A DNA stretch of 64,000 bases from contig JASJPB010000042.1 in NCBI GenBank assembly GCA_031426915.1, positions 1 through 64,000 of the forward strand. The letters run 5' to 3'. Position 1 is the first letter of the stretch. Every line of letters starts with the position of its first letter. Shown in pieces: positions 7,293-15,564 of this stretch. The DNA comes from Sulfurimicrobium sp031426915. GTDB lineage: Bacteria > Pseudomonadota > Gammaproteobacteria > Burkholderiales > Sulfuricellaceae. The notes under the pieces were generated by a model that saw only the letters and a list, made by a program, of their open reading frames with translations, had not been told where the DNA came from and made no database searches. The translations under genes and the position numbers were made by a program.

Positions 7293-7666
7293 TTTTCGGC
7301 ATCGGCACCGATATCGTTTCCACCCCGCGTATCGCCGCCGCCTGGGCGCGGCACGGCGAGGCTTTTGCACGGCGCATCCTGGCGCCCCAGGAATGGGAGC
7401 GCTTTGCGGCCGATACCCATCCCGCGCGCTTCCTGGCCAAGCGCTTCGCCGCCAAGGAGGCCTTCGCCAAGGCGCTCGGCACGGGCATACGTCCGCCGGT
7501 GACCTGGCACAATATCCGCGTGGTGCACGACGAGCTCGGCAAGCCGATGCTGGATTTCGCTCCCGCACTGGCGGACCTGCTCGCTCGCCATGCCATTTGC
7601 AGCCACCATCTTTCCATCAGCGATGAGAAGGATATGGCGGCGGCTTTCGTAATCCTGGAGTGTTGA
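7289..7666 (+). CDS. acpS: Holo-[acyl-carrier-protein] synthase AcpS
   Basis: A 125-aa AcpS that transfers 4'-phosphopantetheine from CoA to acyl carrier protein. Motifs are FGIGTDIV at the start, RFAAKEAFAKALGTGI in the middle (Mg/CoA binding) and HHLSISDEKD near the end. The start is GTG at 7289, overlapping the pdxJ stop; this places the conserved IFGIGTDIV at residue 2 and gives the usual length. No internal ATG would keep that motif. Confidence 0.95.
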   Translation: MIFGIGTDIVSTPRIAAAWARHGEAFARRILAPQEWERFAADTHPARFLAKRFAAKEAFAKALGTGIRPPVTWHNIRVVHDELGKPMLDFAPALADLLARHAICSHHLSISDEKDMAAAFVILEC

Positions 7667-7667
7667 G

Positions 7668-8744
7668 ATGTCCCTTGGCCCGGTGATGCTGGATGTGGTG
7701 GGAACCGAACTGAACGATGACGACCGCAGGCGGCTGAAGCATCCGCTGGTGGGCGGGGTGATCCTGTTCAGCCGCAACTACGAGTCCCCCGAGCAACTGC
7801 GCATGCTTACCGCCGAAATCCATGCCCTGCGCACCCCGCAGTTGCTGATCGCGGTGGACCACGAAGGGGGCAGGGTGCAGCGCTTCAAGGAAGGCTTCAC
7901 CCGCCTGCCGCCGATGCGCGAGCTGGGCATGATCTGGGACCAGCATCCGCACCGCGCCAAGTCGCTCGCCCAGCAGACCGGCCATGTTCTCGCCGCCGAG
8001 CTGCGCGCCCATGGCGTGGATTTCAGTTTTGCCCCGGTACTGGACATCGATTACGGCGCCAGCGGCGTGATCGGCAGCCGCGCCTTCCACCGTGATCCGC
8101 AGGCCATCGCCGAACTGGCGCATAACCTGATGCTGGGCATGAAGCAGGGCGGCATGGCGGCGGTGGGCAAGCATTTCCCCGGCCACGGTTTCGTGCGCGC
8201 CGATTCCCATCTCGAAGTGCCGCTGGACGAGCGCGCCTTTGCCGATATCGAAATGGACGATTTGGTGCCGTTCCGGCAAATGATCGATTTCGGCGTGGCA
8301 GGCATCATGCCGGCCCACGTCATCTACCCCAGGGTGGACCCGAATCCGGCGGGGTTTTCCAGCGTCTGGCTCAAGGATATTCTGCGCAAGCGGCTGGGAT
8401 TCGAGGGGGTGATTTTCAGCGACGATCTGTCCATGGCCGGGGCGCATGTGGCCGGTGGCCCGGTGCAACGCGCGGAAGCCGCGCTCAAGGCCGGCTGTGA
8501 CATGGTGCTGCTCTGCAACAAGCCCGATGATGCGGACGAGTTGCTGGCGGGATTGCATTACACCCTGCCGGCGGTGGGGGTGATGCGCCTGCTGCGCATG
8601 CACGGCAAGCCCCATCCGCTTTCCATGGCGAAACTGCATGAGGACGCTCTTTTTCTCAAGGCTATTCATGCCGTGGGCAGCATCGGTATCCACGAGGGCA
8701 ATTTGCCGCTGGATGATCCGACGAACAGTTGTGGGCATGCGTAG
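7668..8744 (+). CDS. nagZ: Beta-N-acetylhexosaminidase NagZ
   Basis: A 358-aa glycoside hydrolase family 3 enzyme that removes GlcNAc from anhydro-muropeptides in cell-wall recycling, in the cytoplasm. Diagnostic features are AVDHEGGRVQRF, the catalytic KHFPGHG with a following DSH loop (about residues 165-180), and FSDDLSMAGA with the nucleophile Asp. It begins one base after acpS. The very end (GTNSCGHA-like tail) overlaps the start of the DUF559 gene and abuts a palindromic repeat. Confidence 0.95.
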   Translation: MSLGPVMLDVVGTELNDDDRRRLKHPLVGGVILFSRNYESPEQLRMLTAEIHALRTPQLLIAVDHEGGRVQRFKEGFTRLPPMRELGMIWDQHPHRAKSLAQQTGHVLAAELRAHGVDFSFAPVLDIDYGASGVIGSRAFHRDPQAIAELAHNLMLGMKQGGMAAVGKHFPGHGFVRADSHLEVPLDERAFADIEMDDLVPFRQMIDFGVAGIMPAHVIYPRVDPNPAGFSSVWLKDILRKRLGFEGVIFSDDLSMAGAHVAGGPVQRAEAALKAGCDMVLLCNKPDDADELLAGLHYTLPAVGVMRLLRMHGKPHPLSMAKLHEDALFLKAIHAVGSIGIHEGNLPLDDPTNSCGHA

Positions 8745-9285
8745 CGCTTTAAACCCCCCTCGGTCCCCCCTTGTCAGGGGGGAGGTGCGACGACACTCCT
8801 CCCCTGACAAGGGGAGGCTGGGAGGGGTTAAGCACTTTCTTCCCTATGACAAAAACCTTACCTCGCTAGCCCGAGAAAACCGCAAGAACCCCACCCAAGC
8901 CGAAATCCGGATGTGGCAAGTGCTGCGCATGCGGCAGCTTGCCCGGTATAAATTTCTCCGTCAGAAACCCATCGGCGGTTTTATTGTTGATTTCTTCTGT
9001 TCCGAGTTGCGGCTCGTGATCGAGATCGATGGGCATGACCACGCCGAAAAAGCCGAATACGATTGTGAGCGTAGTAAATCCCTGAACCAACTTGGTCTGA
9101 GCGTTGTGCGCTATGCCAATAACGAGGTGCTGGGAAATATCGAGGGCGTTTATGACGATTTGCTGCTTCGGATTCAAAACCTAACCCCCCTCGGTCCCCC
9201 CTTGTCAGGGGGGAGGCGCGGTGACGACACTCCTCCCCTGTCAAGGGGAGGCCGGGAGGGGTTTGCCGAGGATCAGAATCCATGA
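8737..9285 (+). CDS. DUF559-family endonuclease-like protein with repeat-encoded ends
   Basis: A 182-aa protein whose core (about residues 35-145) fits the DUF559/Vsr-like restriction-endonuclease fold: LTSLARENRKNPTQAE, RYKFLRQKPIGGFIVDFF, then the acidic IEIDGHDH and LSVVRYANNEVL. The first ~30 residues and the last ~30 (rich in P/G/R/S) are translated from the two palindromic repeats bracketing the gene, so the true protein may be shorter. No ATG lies between the first repeat and the core. Such genes are common near repair genes; the biochemical role is unproved. It overlaps the next gene by 4 bases. Confidence 0.8.
   Translation: MRSALNPPRSPLVRGEVRRHSSPDKGRLGGVKHFLPYDKNLTSLARENRKNPTQAEIRMWQVLRMRQLARYKFLRQKPIGGFIVDFFCSELRLVIEIDGHDHAEKAEYDCERSKSLNQLGLSVVRYANNEVLGNIEGVYDDLLLRIQNLTPLGPPLSGGRRGDDTPPLSRGGREGFAEDQNP
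8753..8829. repeat. Large palindromic repeat, copy 1
   Basis: Imperfect inverted repeat of about 77 bp: AACCCCCCTCGGTCCCCCC / TTGTCAGGGGGGAGG on the left, mirrored by CTCCTCCCCTGACAAGGGG and GGCTGGGAGGGGTT on the right. A nearly identical unit in the same orientation occurs at 9182-9263. The two flank the DUF559 core exactly. Confidence 0.9.
9182..9263. repeat. Large palindromic repeat, copy 2
   Basis: Second copy of the 8753-8829 element, with the same outer arms (AACCCCCCTCGGTCCCCCC ... GGCCGGGAGGGGTT) and a slightly longer centre. It lies inside the 3' end of the DUF559 reading frame and 20 bp before the uracil-DNA glycosylase start. Confidence 0.9.
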
Positions 9286-9950
9286 ACCTGGCTTCCTGCC
9301 GCCAATGCCCCCGTCTGGCAAGCTTTCTCGACGATGTCCGGGTAGCCAACCCATCCTATTACGCTCGCCCGGTTCTTCCTTTTGGCGATGCTGCGCCGCG
9401 CTTGCTTATCGTCGGTCTGGCGCCGGGCATGCATGGCGCCAATCGGACCGGCAGGCCCTTTACCGGCGACCATGCGGGGATTTTGCTGTACCAGACCCTG
9501 CATCGCTTCGGTTTTGCTTCCGGCACCGAATCGGTCCATGCCGACGACGGCTTGCGCCTGTTGCAGTGCCGTATCACCAATGCGGTGAAGTGTCTGCCGC
9601 CGCAGAACAAGCCGGAAACCGCCGAGATCAGGCAGTGCAACGATTACCTGCGCGCGGAGCTTGCCGCATTGCAGCCGGGAACCGCGGTGCTGGCCCTGGG
9701 TACTGTGGCGCACCAGGCGGTATTGTGGGCACAGGGGCTGAAAATCAGGGATTACCCGTTCGGTCACGCGGCTCATTACGTGCTCCCAAGTGGCCTGGCG
9801 CTTTACGATAGCTATCACTGCAGCCGATATAATACTCAGACCAGGCGGCTGACCGCGGAGATGTTCGAAGCGGTGTTTGCCGCCATTCGCCATGACCTTG
9901 ATGGAGATTCGCCATGCCCTACGTCAACATCCGCATCGCCGGCACCCTGA
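9282..9950 (+). CDS. Family-5 (UDGb-type) uracil-DNA glycosylase
   Basis: A 222-aa uracil-DNA glycosylase-fold protein. The motif GLAPGMHGANRTGRPFTGDHAG begins with Ala where family 4 has a Glu/Asp, which is the family-5 signature; this family excises uracil and hypoxanthine. Cysteines at the N-terminus (CRQC), in the middle (TNAVKCLPP) and in HCSRYN are placed to hold a [4Fe-4S] cluster. The last ~12 codons overlap the next gene, so the native C-terminus reads into it. It overlaps the DUF559 stop by ATGA. Confidence 0.88.
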   Translation: MNLASCRQCPRLASFLDDVRVANPSYYARPVLPFGDAAPRLLIVGLAPGMHGANRTGRPFTGDHAGILLYQTLHRFGFASGTESVHADDGLRLLQCRITNAVKCLPPQNKPETAEIRQCNDYLRAELAALQPGTAVLALGTVAHQAVLWAQGLKIRDYPFGHAAHYVLPSGLALYDSYHCSRYNTQTRRLTAEMFEAVFAAIRHDLDGDSPCPTSTSASPAP

Positions 9951-10099
9951 GCCGGGAACAGAAGCAGAAGATCGCCGAGGAAATCACCGATACCCTGGAG
10001 CGCATCGCCCACAAGCCGAAGTCCTATACCTATATCGCCTTCGACGAGTTGCCCGATGAAAACTGGGCAATTGCCGGAAAGCTTCTGGACGAGGATTGA
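9914..10099 (+). CDS. 4-oxalocrotonate tautomerase family protein
   Basis: A 61-aa small tautomerase. After removal of Met the conserved catalytic Pro1 is exposed (PYVNIRIAGTLS). The KQKIAEEITDTLERI helix and the FDELPDENWAIAG C-terminal part match the family and its usual 60-70 aa length. It overlaps the glycosylase gene by 37 bases in another frame, and its TGA stop overlaps the uvrC ATG (TGATG). The substrate is unknown. Confidence 0.88.
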   Translation: MPYVNIRIAGTLSREQKQKIAEEITDTLERIAHKPKSYTYIAFDELPDENWAIAGKLLDED

Positions 10100-11898
10100 T
10101 GTTCGATAGCAAGGCCTTCCTCGCGGGCTTGTCGCATCTGCCCGGCGTTTACCGCATGCTCAACGCGGCGGGGGAAGTGATCTACGTCGGAAAGGCGCGC
10201 GATCTTAAAAAGCGCGTGGCGTCGTATTTCCAGAAGACCGACCACGTGCCGCGCACGCGCCTGATGGTGTCGCAGATCGCAGCCATCGAAACCACCGTGA
10301 CACGCAGCGAGGCCGAGGCCTTGCTGCTGGAAAACAACCTTATCAAGTCGCTGGTGCCGCGCTTCAATATCCTGTTTCGCGACGACAAGTCCTATCCCTT
10401 CATCGTTATTACGGGCCATCGTTTCCCCCGCCTGGGTTATTTCCGTGGCACGCAGCATAAGGGCAACCAGTATTTCGGGCCTTTTCCCAATGCCGGGGCG
10501 GTCAAGGAAAGCATTCAGCTGCTGCAGAAGGTGTTCCGCCTGCGCACCTGCGAGGACAGCGTGTTCAACAACCGTTCCCGTCCCTGCCTGCTGCATCAGA
10601 TCCAGCGCTGTACCGCGCCTTGTGTCGGCCTGATCGACGCCGAGAGCTACCGCGCCGACGTGCACCATGCCGCGCTGTTCATGCAGGGCAAGGACCAGCA
10701 GGTGATGGAGACCATCAACGAAAAAATGCAGCAGGCGGCGCAGCAGTTCCGCTACGAGGAGGCCGCGCTGTTTCGCGACCAGATCGGGGCGCTGCGCCAG
10801 GTGCAGGAGAAACAGTATGTCAGCAGCGGCAGCGGGGCGGATGCGGACGTGGTGGCCTGTGTCGAGCTGCAGGGCATGGTGTGCGTCAACCTGGTGATGA
10901 TGCGGGGCGGCAGGCATCTGGGCGACAAGAGCTTTTTCCCCAGCAATGCCGGGCAAAACGATACCGCGGAGGCGCTGGAGGCTTTCCTGGAGCAGCATTA
11001 TCTGAGCCAGCCGGTGCCACGCCAGATTTTTGTCAGCGAGGCGATCGACGGCGAGGCGCTGGAGACCTTGTTGAGCGAACAGGCGCGGCACAAGGTACAA
11101 ATCAGCTGGCGCGTGAGCGGCGAGCGCCGGGTGTGGCTGGAAATGGCGCTCACCAACGCGCGCCTGGCCCTGGAGCAGCGGCTCAGCCAGAAATCCAACC
11201 AGGAGGCTCGCCTGTCAGCCCTGCGGGAGGCGCTGGGACTGGAAGCGGAGGCGCGCCGCATCGAATGCTTCGACATCAGCCATACCATGGGGGAGGCGAC
11301 GGTGGCGTCGTGCGTGGTGTTCGATCAGGGCGACATGCGCAACGGGGAATACCGCCGCTACAACATCAGCGGCATTATGCCGGGAGACGATTTCGCGGCC
11401 ATGCGCGACGCGCTGCAGCGCCGCTACAGCAAGATTGCCGCAGGCGAAGGCAGGATGCCGGACCTGATCCTGATCGACGGCGGCAAGGGGCAGCTCGGCA
11501 TCGCGGTGGAGGTGCTGAGCGAGCTCGGCCTGAACGATGTGGCCGTGGTGGGTGTGGCCAAGGGCGAGGCGCGCAAGCCCGGGCTGGAACAGTTAATTTT
11601 CCCCGGGGATGACAAAGCGTTACAATTGCCTCAGGACAGCCCGGCGCTGCACCTGATCCAGCAAATTCGCGACGAAGCCCATCGCTTTGCCATCAGCGGC
11701 CACCGGGCCAGGCGCGGCAAGGCGCGAACCCATTCTTCGCTGGAGGATATCAGCGGCATCGGTGCCAAGCGTCGGCAGCGCCTGCTGGCCCGTTTCGGCG
11801 GGTTGAAGGGTGTGATCGAGGCCAATGTGGATGAACTGACCCAGGTGGAAGGGATCAGCCGGGCGCTGGCGGAAAAGATTTACCAGGAATTGCATTAA
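10099..11898 (+). CDS. uvrC: Excinuclease ABC subunit C
   Basis: A 599-aa UvrC, the dual-incision nuclease of nucleotide excision repair. Order: GIY-YIG domain (about residues 10-95, GVYRMLNAAGEVIYVGKARDLK), UVR motif (about 200-235, MQQAAQQFRYEEAALFRDQI), RNase H-like domain (about 370-540, IECFDISHTMGE, LILIDGGKGQL), and C-terminal helix-hairpin-helix (ISGIGAKRRQRLL). The ATG at 10099 overlapping the tautomerase stop is preferred over the TTG just before it. uvrC-pgsA order is widely conserved in proteobacteria. Confidence 0.98.
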   Translation: MFDSKAFLAGLSHLPGVYRMLNAAGEVIYVGKARDLKKRVASYFQKTDHVPRTRLMVSQIAAIETTVTRSEAEALLLENNLIKSLVPRFNILFRDDKSYPFIVITGHRFPRLGYFRGTQHKGNQYFGPFPNAGAVKESIQLLQKVFRLRTCEDSVFNNRSRPCLLHQIQRCTAPCVGLIDAESYRADVHHAALFMQGKDQQVMETINEKMQQAAQQFRYEEAALFRDQIGALRQVQEKQYVSSGSGADADVVACVELQGMVCVNLVMMRGGRHLGDKSFFPSNAGQNDTAEALEAFLEQHYLSQPVPRQIFVSEAIDGEALETLLSEQARHKVQISWRVSGERRVWLEMALTNARLALEQRLSQKSNQEARLSALREALGLEAEARRIECFDISHTMGEATVASCVVFDQGDMRNGEYRRYNISGIMPGDDFAAMRDALQRRYSKIAAGEGRMPDLILIDGGKGQLGIAVEVLSELGLNDVAVVGVAKGEARKPGLEQLIFPGDDKALQLPQDSPALHLIQQIRDEAHRFAISGHRARRGKARTHSSLEDISGIGAKRRQRLLARFGGLKGVIEANVDELTQVEGISRALAEKIYQELH

Positions 11899-11915
11899 CG
11901 AGCGCTTAGGCCAAC

Positions 11916-12488
11916 ATGCCATTAAACATACCGAACCTTCTCACCTGGCTCAGGATCGTGCTGATTCCGGTGTTCGTCGCCGTGTATTACCTGCCGGCGG
12001 ACTGGCTTTCTCCCCATATGGCAAATTACACCGCGACCGCCATTTTTGTCGCGGCGGCCATTACGGACTGGCTGGACGGCTTCCTTGCACGCGCCTTGAA
12101 CCAGGCATCGGCGTTTGGCGCCTTCCTCGACCCCGTGGCCGACAAGCTCATGGTGGCGGCGGCGCTGGTGGTGCTGGTCAAGTTGCAGAGGCTGGATGCC
12201 GTTATCGCCTTCATCATCATCGGCCGTGAAATCGCCATCTCCGCGCTACGGGAGTGGATGGCGGCCATCGGCAAGAGCAAGAACGTGGCGGTTTCCTTTA
12301 TTGGAAAACTCAAAACCACGGCGCAAATGACGGCCATTCCGCTGTTGCTCTATCACGACCCGATTGGTGGCCTGTTCGATTCTCAATTTATCGGTGCTAT
12401 CCTGATTTATGTTGCGGCTGTTTTGACTTTATGGTCAATGGCTTATTACCTGAAAAAGGCCTGGCCGCAGATCGCCGAACAAAATTGA
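11916..12488 (+). CDS. pgsA: CDP-diacylglycerol-glycerol-3-phosphate 3-phosphatidyltransferase
   Basis: A 190-aa integral membrane enzyme making phosphatidylglycerol phosphate. The CDP-alcohol phosphotransferase signature is present as DWLDGFLAR, then GAFLDPVADK (D-G-x2-A-R-x8-G-x3-D-x3-D). Several membrane segments and a normal length support the call. It lies 17 bases downstream of uvrC and directly upstream of tRNA-Gly/tRNA-Cys, as in Escherichia coli. Confidence 0.96.
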   Translation: MPLNIPNLLTWLRIVLIPVFVAVYYLPADWLSPHMANYTATAIFVAAAITDWLDGFLARALNQASAFGAFLDPVADKLMVAAALVVLVKLQRLDAVIAFIIIGREIAISALREWMAAIGKSKNVAVSFIGKLKTTAQMTAIPLLLYHDPIGGLFDSQFIGAILIYVAAVLTLWSMAYYLKKAWPQIAEQN

Positions 12489-12544
12489 ATGGCTCCAGTG
12501 CTTGACATCGGCCGCTAGATCATTAAAATGGCGGCTTCTTAAAC

Positions 12545-12620
12545 GCGGGAATAGCTCAGTTGGTAGAGCGATACCTTGCCAAGGTATAGGTCGCGAGTTC
12601 GAATCTCGTTTCCCGCTCCA
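12545..12620 (+). tRNA. glyW: tRNA-Gly(GCC)
   Basis: A 76-nt cloverleaf with encoded CCA. The acceptor GCGGGAA pairs with TTCCCGC, the D arm has AGCTCAGTTGGTAGAGC, the anticodon loop CTTGCCAAG reads GCC, and the T arm has GAGTTCGAATCTC. It follows pgsA as in the E. coli glyW-cysT-leuZ cluster. Confidence 0.98.
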
Positions 12621-12680
12621 AATTTAAGGGAAAGCGCAAAGCTTTCCCTTTTTAGTTCCAGCAGTTTGCCAGGTCACACT

Positions 12681-12754
12681 GGCGGGGTAGCAAAGAGGTT
12701 ATGCAGCGGCCTGCAAAGCCGTTTAGACCGGTTCGATTCCGGTCCCCGCCTCCA
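12681..12754 (+). tRNA. cysT: tRNA-Cys(GCA)
   Basis: A 74-nt cloverleaf with encoded CCA. The acceptor GGCGGGG pairs with CCCCGCC, the anticodon loop CCTGCAAAG reads GCA, and the T arm is CCGGTTCGATTCCGG. A third tRNA (leucine) that often follows in this cluster is absent here; a tRNA-Leu(UAA) lies at 40110-40409 instead. Confidence 0.98.
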
Positions 12755-12774
12755 TCTTCCGTTTTGCCCGAAAC

Positions 12775-14295
12775 CTACAGCGTCGCAAGCTTTCTTTTCT
12801 CGACCCTGGCTTCGTGGGTCAGTTCGACCCTGCCGTCCTCGAAAACAGTTTCCATGCGTACCCCGAAACCCCACAAATGGCTGACGTGCTTCATGACTTC
12901 GTCCAGGCTTTCGCCCAGGGGACGGCGCTGATATTGGGTATGGCGTAGCGTCAGGGTGCGGTCGCCGCCATGGTCGACGTCATGGACCTGGATATCAGGT
13001 TCGCGGCTGCCGAGGTTGTACTGGTCGGATAGGGCATGGCGGATGTAGCGATAGCCTTTTTCCTCGTGGATGGCGGTGATTTCTAGTTTCTCCCGGGTGT
13101 CGTTGTCAAGCACCGCAAACAGTTTCAAATCCCGCATCAGCTTGGGCGAGAGATATTGCGAGATGAAGCTTTCGTCCTTGAAATTGCGCATGGCGAAGTC
13201 GAGGGATTTTACCCAGTCGCTGCCGGCCAGTTGCGGAAACCAGTATCTATCTTCCTCGGTCGGATGTTCGCACATGCGGCGGATATCGCTCATCATGGCG
13301 AAGCCGAGGGCATAGGGGTTGATGCCGGAATAATATTCGCTGAAATAGGGCGGCTGGGTCAGCACATTGCTGTGCGACTGGAGGAACTCGATCATGAAGC
13401 CGTCGGTGAGACGTCCCTCGTCGTACAGGGTGTTGAGAATGGTATAATGCCAGAATGTCGCCCAGCCCTCGTTCATCACCTGTGTCTGGCGCTGGGGATA
13501 GAAATACTGGGCGATTTTCCGCACGATGCGCACGATTTCCCGTTGCCAGGGTTCCAGCGCCGGCGAATGCTTCTCGATGAAGTACAGCAGGTTCTCCTGT
13601 GGCTCGGCGGGAAATCTGGCAGCCGCCACCGAGCCTGCCGCCTGGTGCCTGCCGGGCAGCGTGCGCCACAGGTCGTTGACTTGCGACTGCTGGTATTCCT
13701 CGCGCTCCTTCTGGCGCATCTGCTCCTGATGCAGGGAAAGCGGCGCGGGCCGCTTGTAGCGGTCCACGCCGTGGTTCATCAGGGCGTGGCAGGAATCCAG
13801 AATCGCCTCGACCTCCTCGTAGCCATGGCGCTGTTCGCACTCCTCGATGTAATTTCGGGCGAAGACCAGGTAGTCGATGATGGAGTCCGCGCTGGTCCAG
13901 GTCTTGAACAGGTAGTTGTTCTTGAAGAAGGAGTTGTGGCCGTAGGCGGCGTGGGCGATCACCAGCGCCTGCATCATCATGGTGTTTTCTTCCATGAGGT
14001 AGGAGATGCAGGGGTTGGAATTGATCACGATCTCGTAGGCCAGTCCCATCTGGCCGCGCTTGTAACGCTTCTCGGTGTTAAGGAATTCCTTGCCGAAGGA
14101 CCAGTGATGGTAACCCACCGGCAGGCCGACCGAGGAGTAGGCGTCCATCATCTGTTCCGAGGAGATGATCTCGATCTGGTTGGGGTAGGTGCTCAAGGAA
14201 TATTGTCCCGCCACGCGCGCGATTTCGCCGTGGTAGCGCTCGATCAGGTCGAAGGTCCATTCGGAGGTGTCGGAGAGGATTCTGCGTTTTTTCAT
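12775..14295 (-). CDS. SpoVR family protein (YcgB-like)
   Basis: A 506-aa SpoVR-family protein. Supporting segments are the N-terminal DLIERYHGEIARVAGQYSL, HHWSFGKEF, the conserved LVIAHAAYGHNSFFKNNYLF region, and VMNEGWATFWHYTI. In E. coli the homologue (ycgB) is a stress/stationary-phase gene that partners functionally with yeaG-yeaH. The ATG at 14295 is chosen because conserved family sequence begins there; it overlaps the upstream DUF444 gene by 4 bases. It is convergent with the tRNA genes. Biochemical role is unknown. Confidence 0.93.
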   Translation of the reverse strand: MKKRRILSDTSEWTFDLIERYHGEIARVAGQYSLSTYPNQIEIISSEQMMDAYSSVGLPVGYHHWSFGKEFLNTEKRYKRGQMGLAYEIVINSNPCISYLMEENTMMMQALVIAHAAYGHNSFFKNNYLFKTWTSADSIIDYLVFARNYIEECEQRHGYEEVEAILDSCHALMNHGVDRYKRPAPLSLHQEQMRQKEREEYQQSQVNDLWRTLPGRHQAAGSVAAARFPAEPQENLLYFIEKHSPALEPWQREIVRIVRKIAQYFYPQRQTQVMNEGWATFWHYTILNTLYDEGRLTDGFMIEFLQSHSNVLTQPPYFSEYYSGINPYALGFAMMSDIRRMCEHPTEEDRYWFPQLAGSDWVKSLDFAMRNFKDESFISQYLSPKLMRDLKLFAVLDNDTREKLEITAIHEEKGYRYIRHALSDQYNLGSREPDIQVHDVDHGGDRTLTLRHTQYQRRPLGESLDEVMKHVSHLWGFGVRMETVFEDGRVELTHEARVEKRKLATL

Positions 14296-15551
14296 GAGAC
14301 GCGCCTCTTGAACAGTTCGCGGAACACCGGGTAGATGTCCGCCTGGGTTTCGATCTGCTGCATGGCGAAATTCGGGTAGGCCGCCTGCACGTTCTGGTAC
14401 TCCATCCACAGGCTCTGGTGTTGCTCCGGCGTGATTTCGATATAGGCGAAATATTGCAGGCAGGGCATGATGCGGCCGATCAGCAGGTCGCGGCAGAGGG
14501 GAGAATCGTCGGTCCAGTTGTCCCCGTCCGAAGCCTGTGCCGCGTAAATGTTCCAGTCCGAACTGGGGTAGCGCTGGCGGATGATTTCGTCCATCAGATC
14601 CAGCGCGCTCGACACCACCGTGCCGCCGCTCTCCCGCGAGTGGAAGAAATCCTCCTCGTCCACCTCCATGGCGACCGTGTGGTGGCGGATGAACACCAGC
14701 TGGATTTTTTCGTAGGCGCGGGTGAGGAACAGGTAGAGCAGGATGAAGAAGCGCTTGGCGATATCCTTGCGTTCCTGGTCCATGGAGCCCGAAACGTCCA
14801 TCAGGCAGAACATGACCGCCTGGGTGGTGGGCCTGGGCTGCGGGATGCGGTTGTTGTAGCGCAGGTCGAAGGTATCGATGAAGGGGAAAGACAGGATCTT
14901 CTCCTTCAGCCGGGCGATTTCCTGTTCCAGCTCGACGACCTGGGGGTCGTCCGGCGCCGTCTTCAGCAGGGCTTCCAGCGCTTCCTCGGCTTGCTTCAAC
15001 TGGGCGCGGTAGGGCGACGAAAGGGCGATGCGCCGTCCCTGCGCGCCCCGCAGCGAGCGGATCACGTTGATGTTGGAAGGGGTGCCGTCGGCGGTGAAGC
15101 CCGCACGTACCATCTTGTGCTGGGCCAGGGTGGCGAGCTGGGTCTTGACCAGGTTGGGCAGCGCCAGATCTTCGAAGAAGAAATTCAGGAATTCCTCGCG
15201 CGACAGCTCGAACACGAAGTCGTCCATGCCCTCGCCGCTGTTGCTGGCGCCTCCCCCCTTGCCCTTGCCGGCGTTCGGCGGGCGGTCCAGCTCGTCGCCG
15301 GTGATGAAATCGACGTTGCCGGGGTGCACCCTTTCGCGCGAGCCGCCCTGGCCATGGCCGAATACCGGTTCGGAAATGTCCCTGGCCGGAATCGAGATCT
15401 TCTCGCCGTTGTCGATATCGGCAATGCTCCGCCCGGCGATGGCGTCCGCGACCGCCTTCTTGATCTGGCTCCTGTAACGGCGGATGAAGCGGCCGCGGTT
15501 GACCGCGCTCTTGTTCCGGCCGTTGAGCCTCCTGTCAACGATCTGGTGCAT
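14292..15551 (-). CDS. DUF444 (YeaH/YhbH) von Willebrand A-like protein
   Basis: A 419-aa protein of the YeaH/YhbH family. It starts MHQIVDRRLNGRNKSAVNRG, typical of the family, and contains a vWA-like MIDAS motif, DVSGSMDQERKD (about residues 245-260), with a downstream HHTVAMEVDEEDFFHSRESGGT segment. A Gly/Lys-rich low-complexity stretch precedes it (about 95-110). It sits between prkA and spoVR in one minus-strand operon; the trio acts in nutrient stress responses in enterobacteria. Confidence 0.94.
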   Translation of the reverse strand: MHQIVDRRLNGRNKSAVNRGRFIRRYRSQIKKAVADAIAGRSIADIDNGEKISIPARDISEPVFGHGQGGSRERVHPGNVDFITGDELDRPPNAGKGKGGGASNSGEGMDDFVFELSREEFLNFFFEDLALPNLVKTQLATLAQHKMVRAGFTADGTPSNINVIRSLRGAQGRRIALSSPYRAQLKQAEEALEALLKTAPDDPQVVELEQEIARLKEKILSFPFIDTFDLRYNNRIPQPRPTTQAVMFCLMDVSGSMDQERKDIAKRFFILLYLFLTRAYEKIQLVFIRHHTVAMEVDEEDFFHSRESGGTVVSSALDLMDEIIRQRYPSSDWNIYAAQASDGDNWTDDSPLCRDLLIGRIMPCLQYFAYIEITPEQHQSLWMEYQNVQAAYPNFAMQQIETQADIYPVFRELFKRRVS

Positions 15552-15564
15552 GAGAAGTCCTTCG

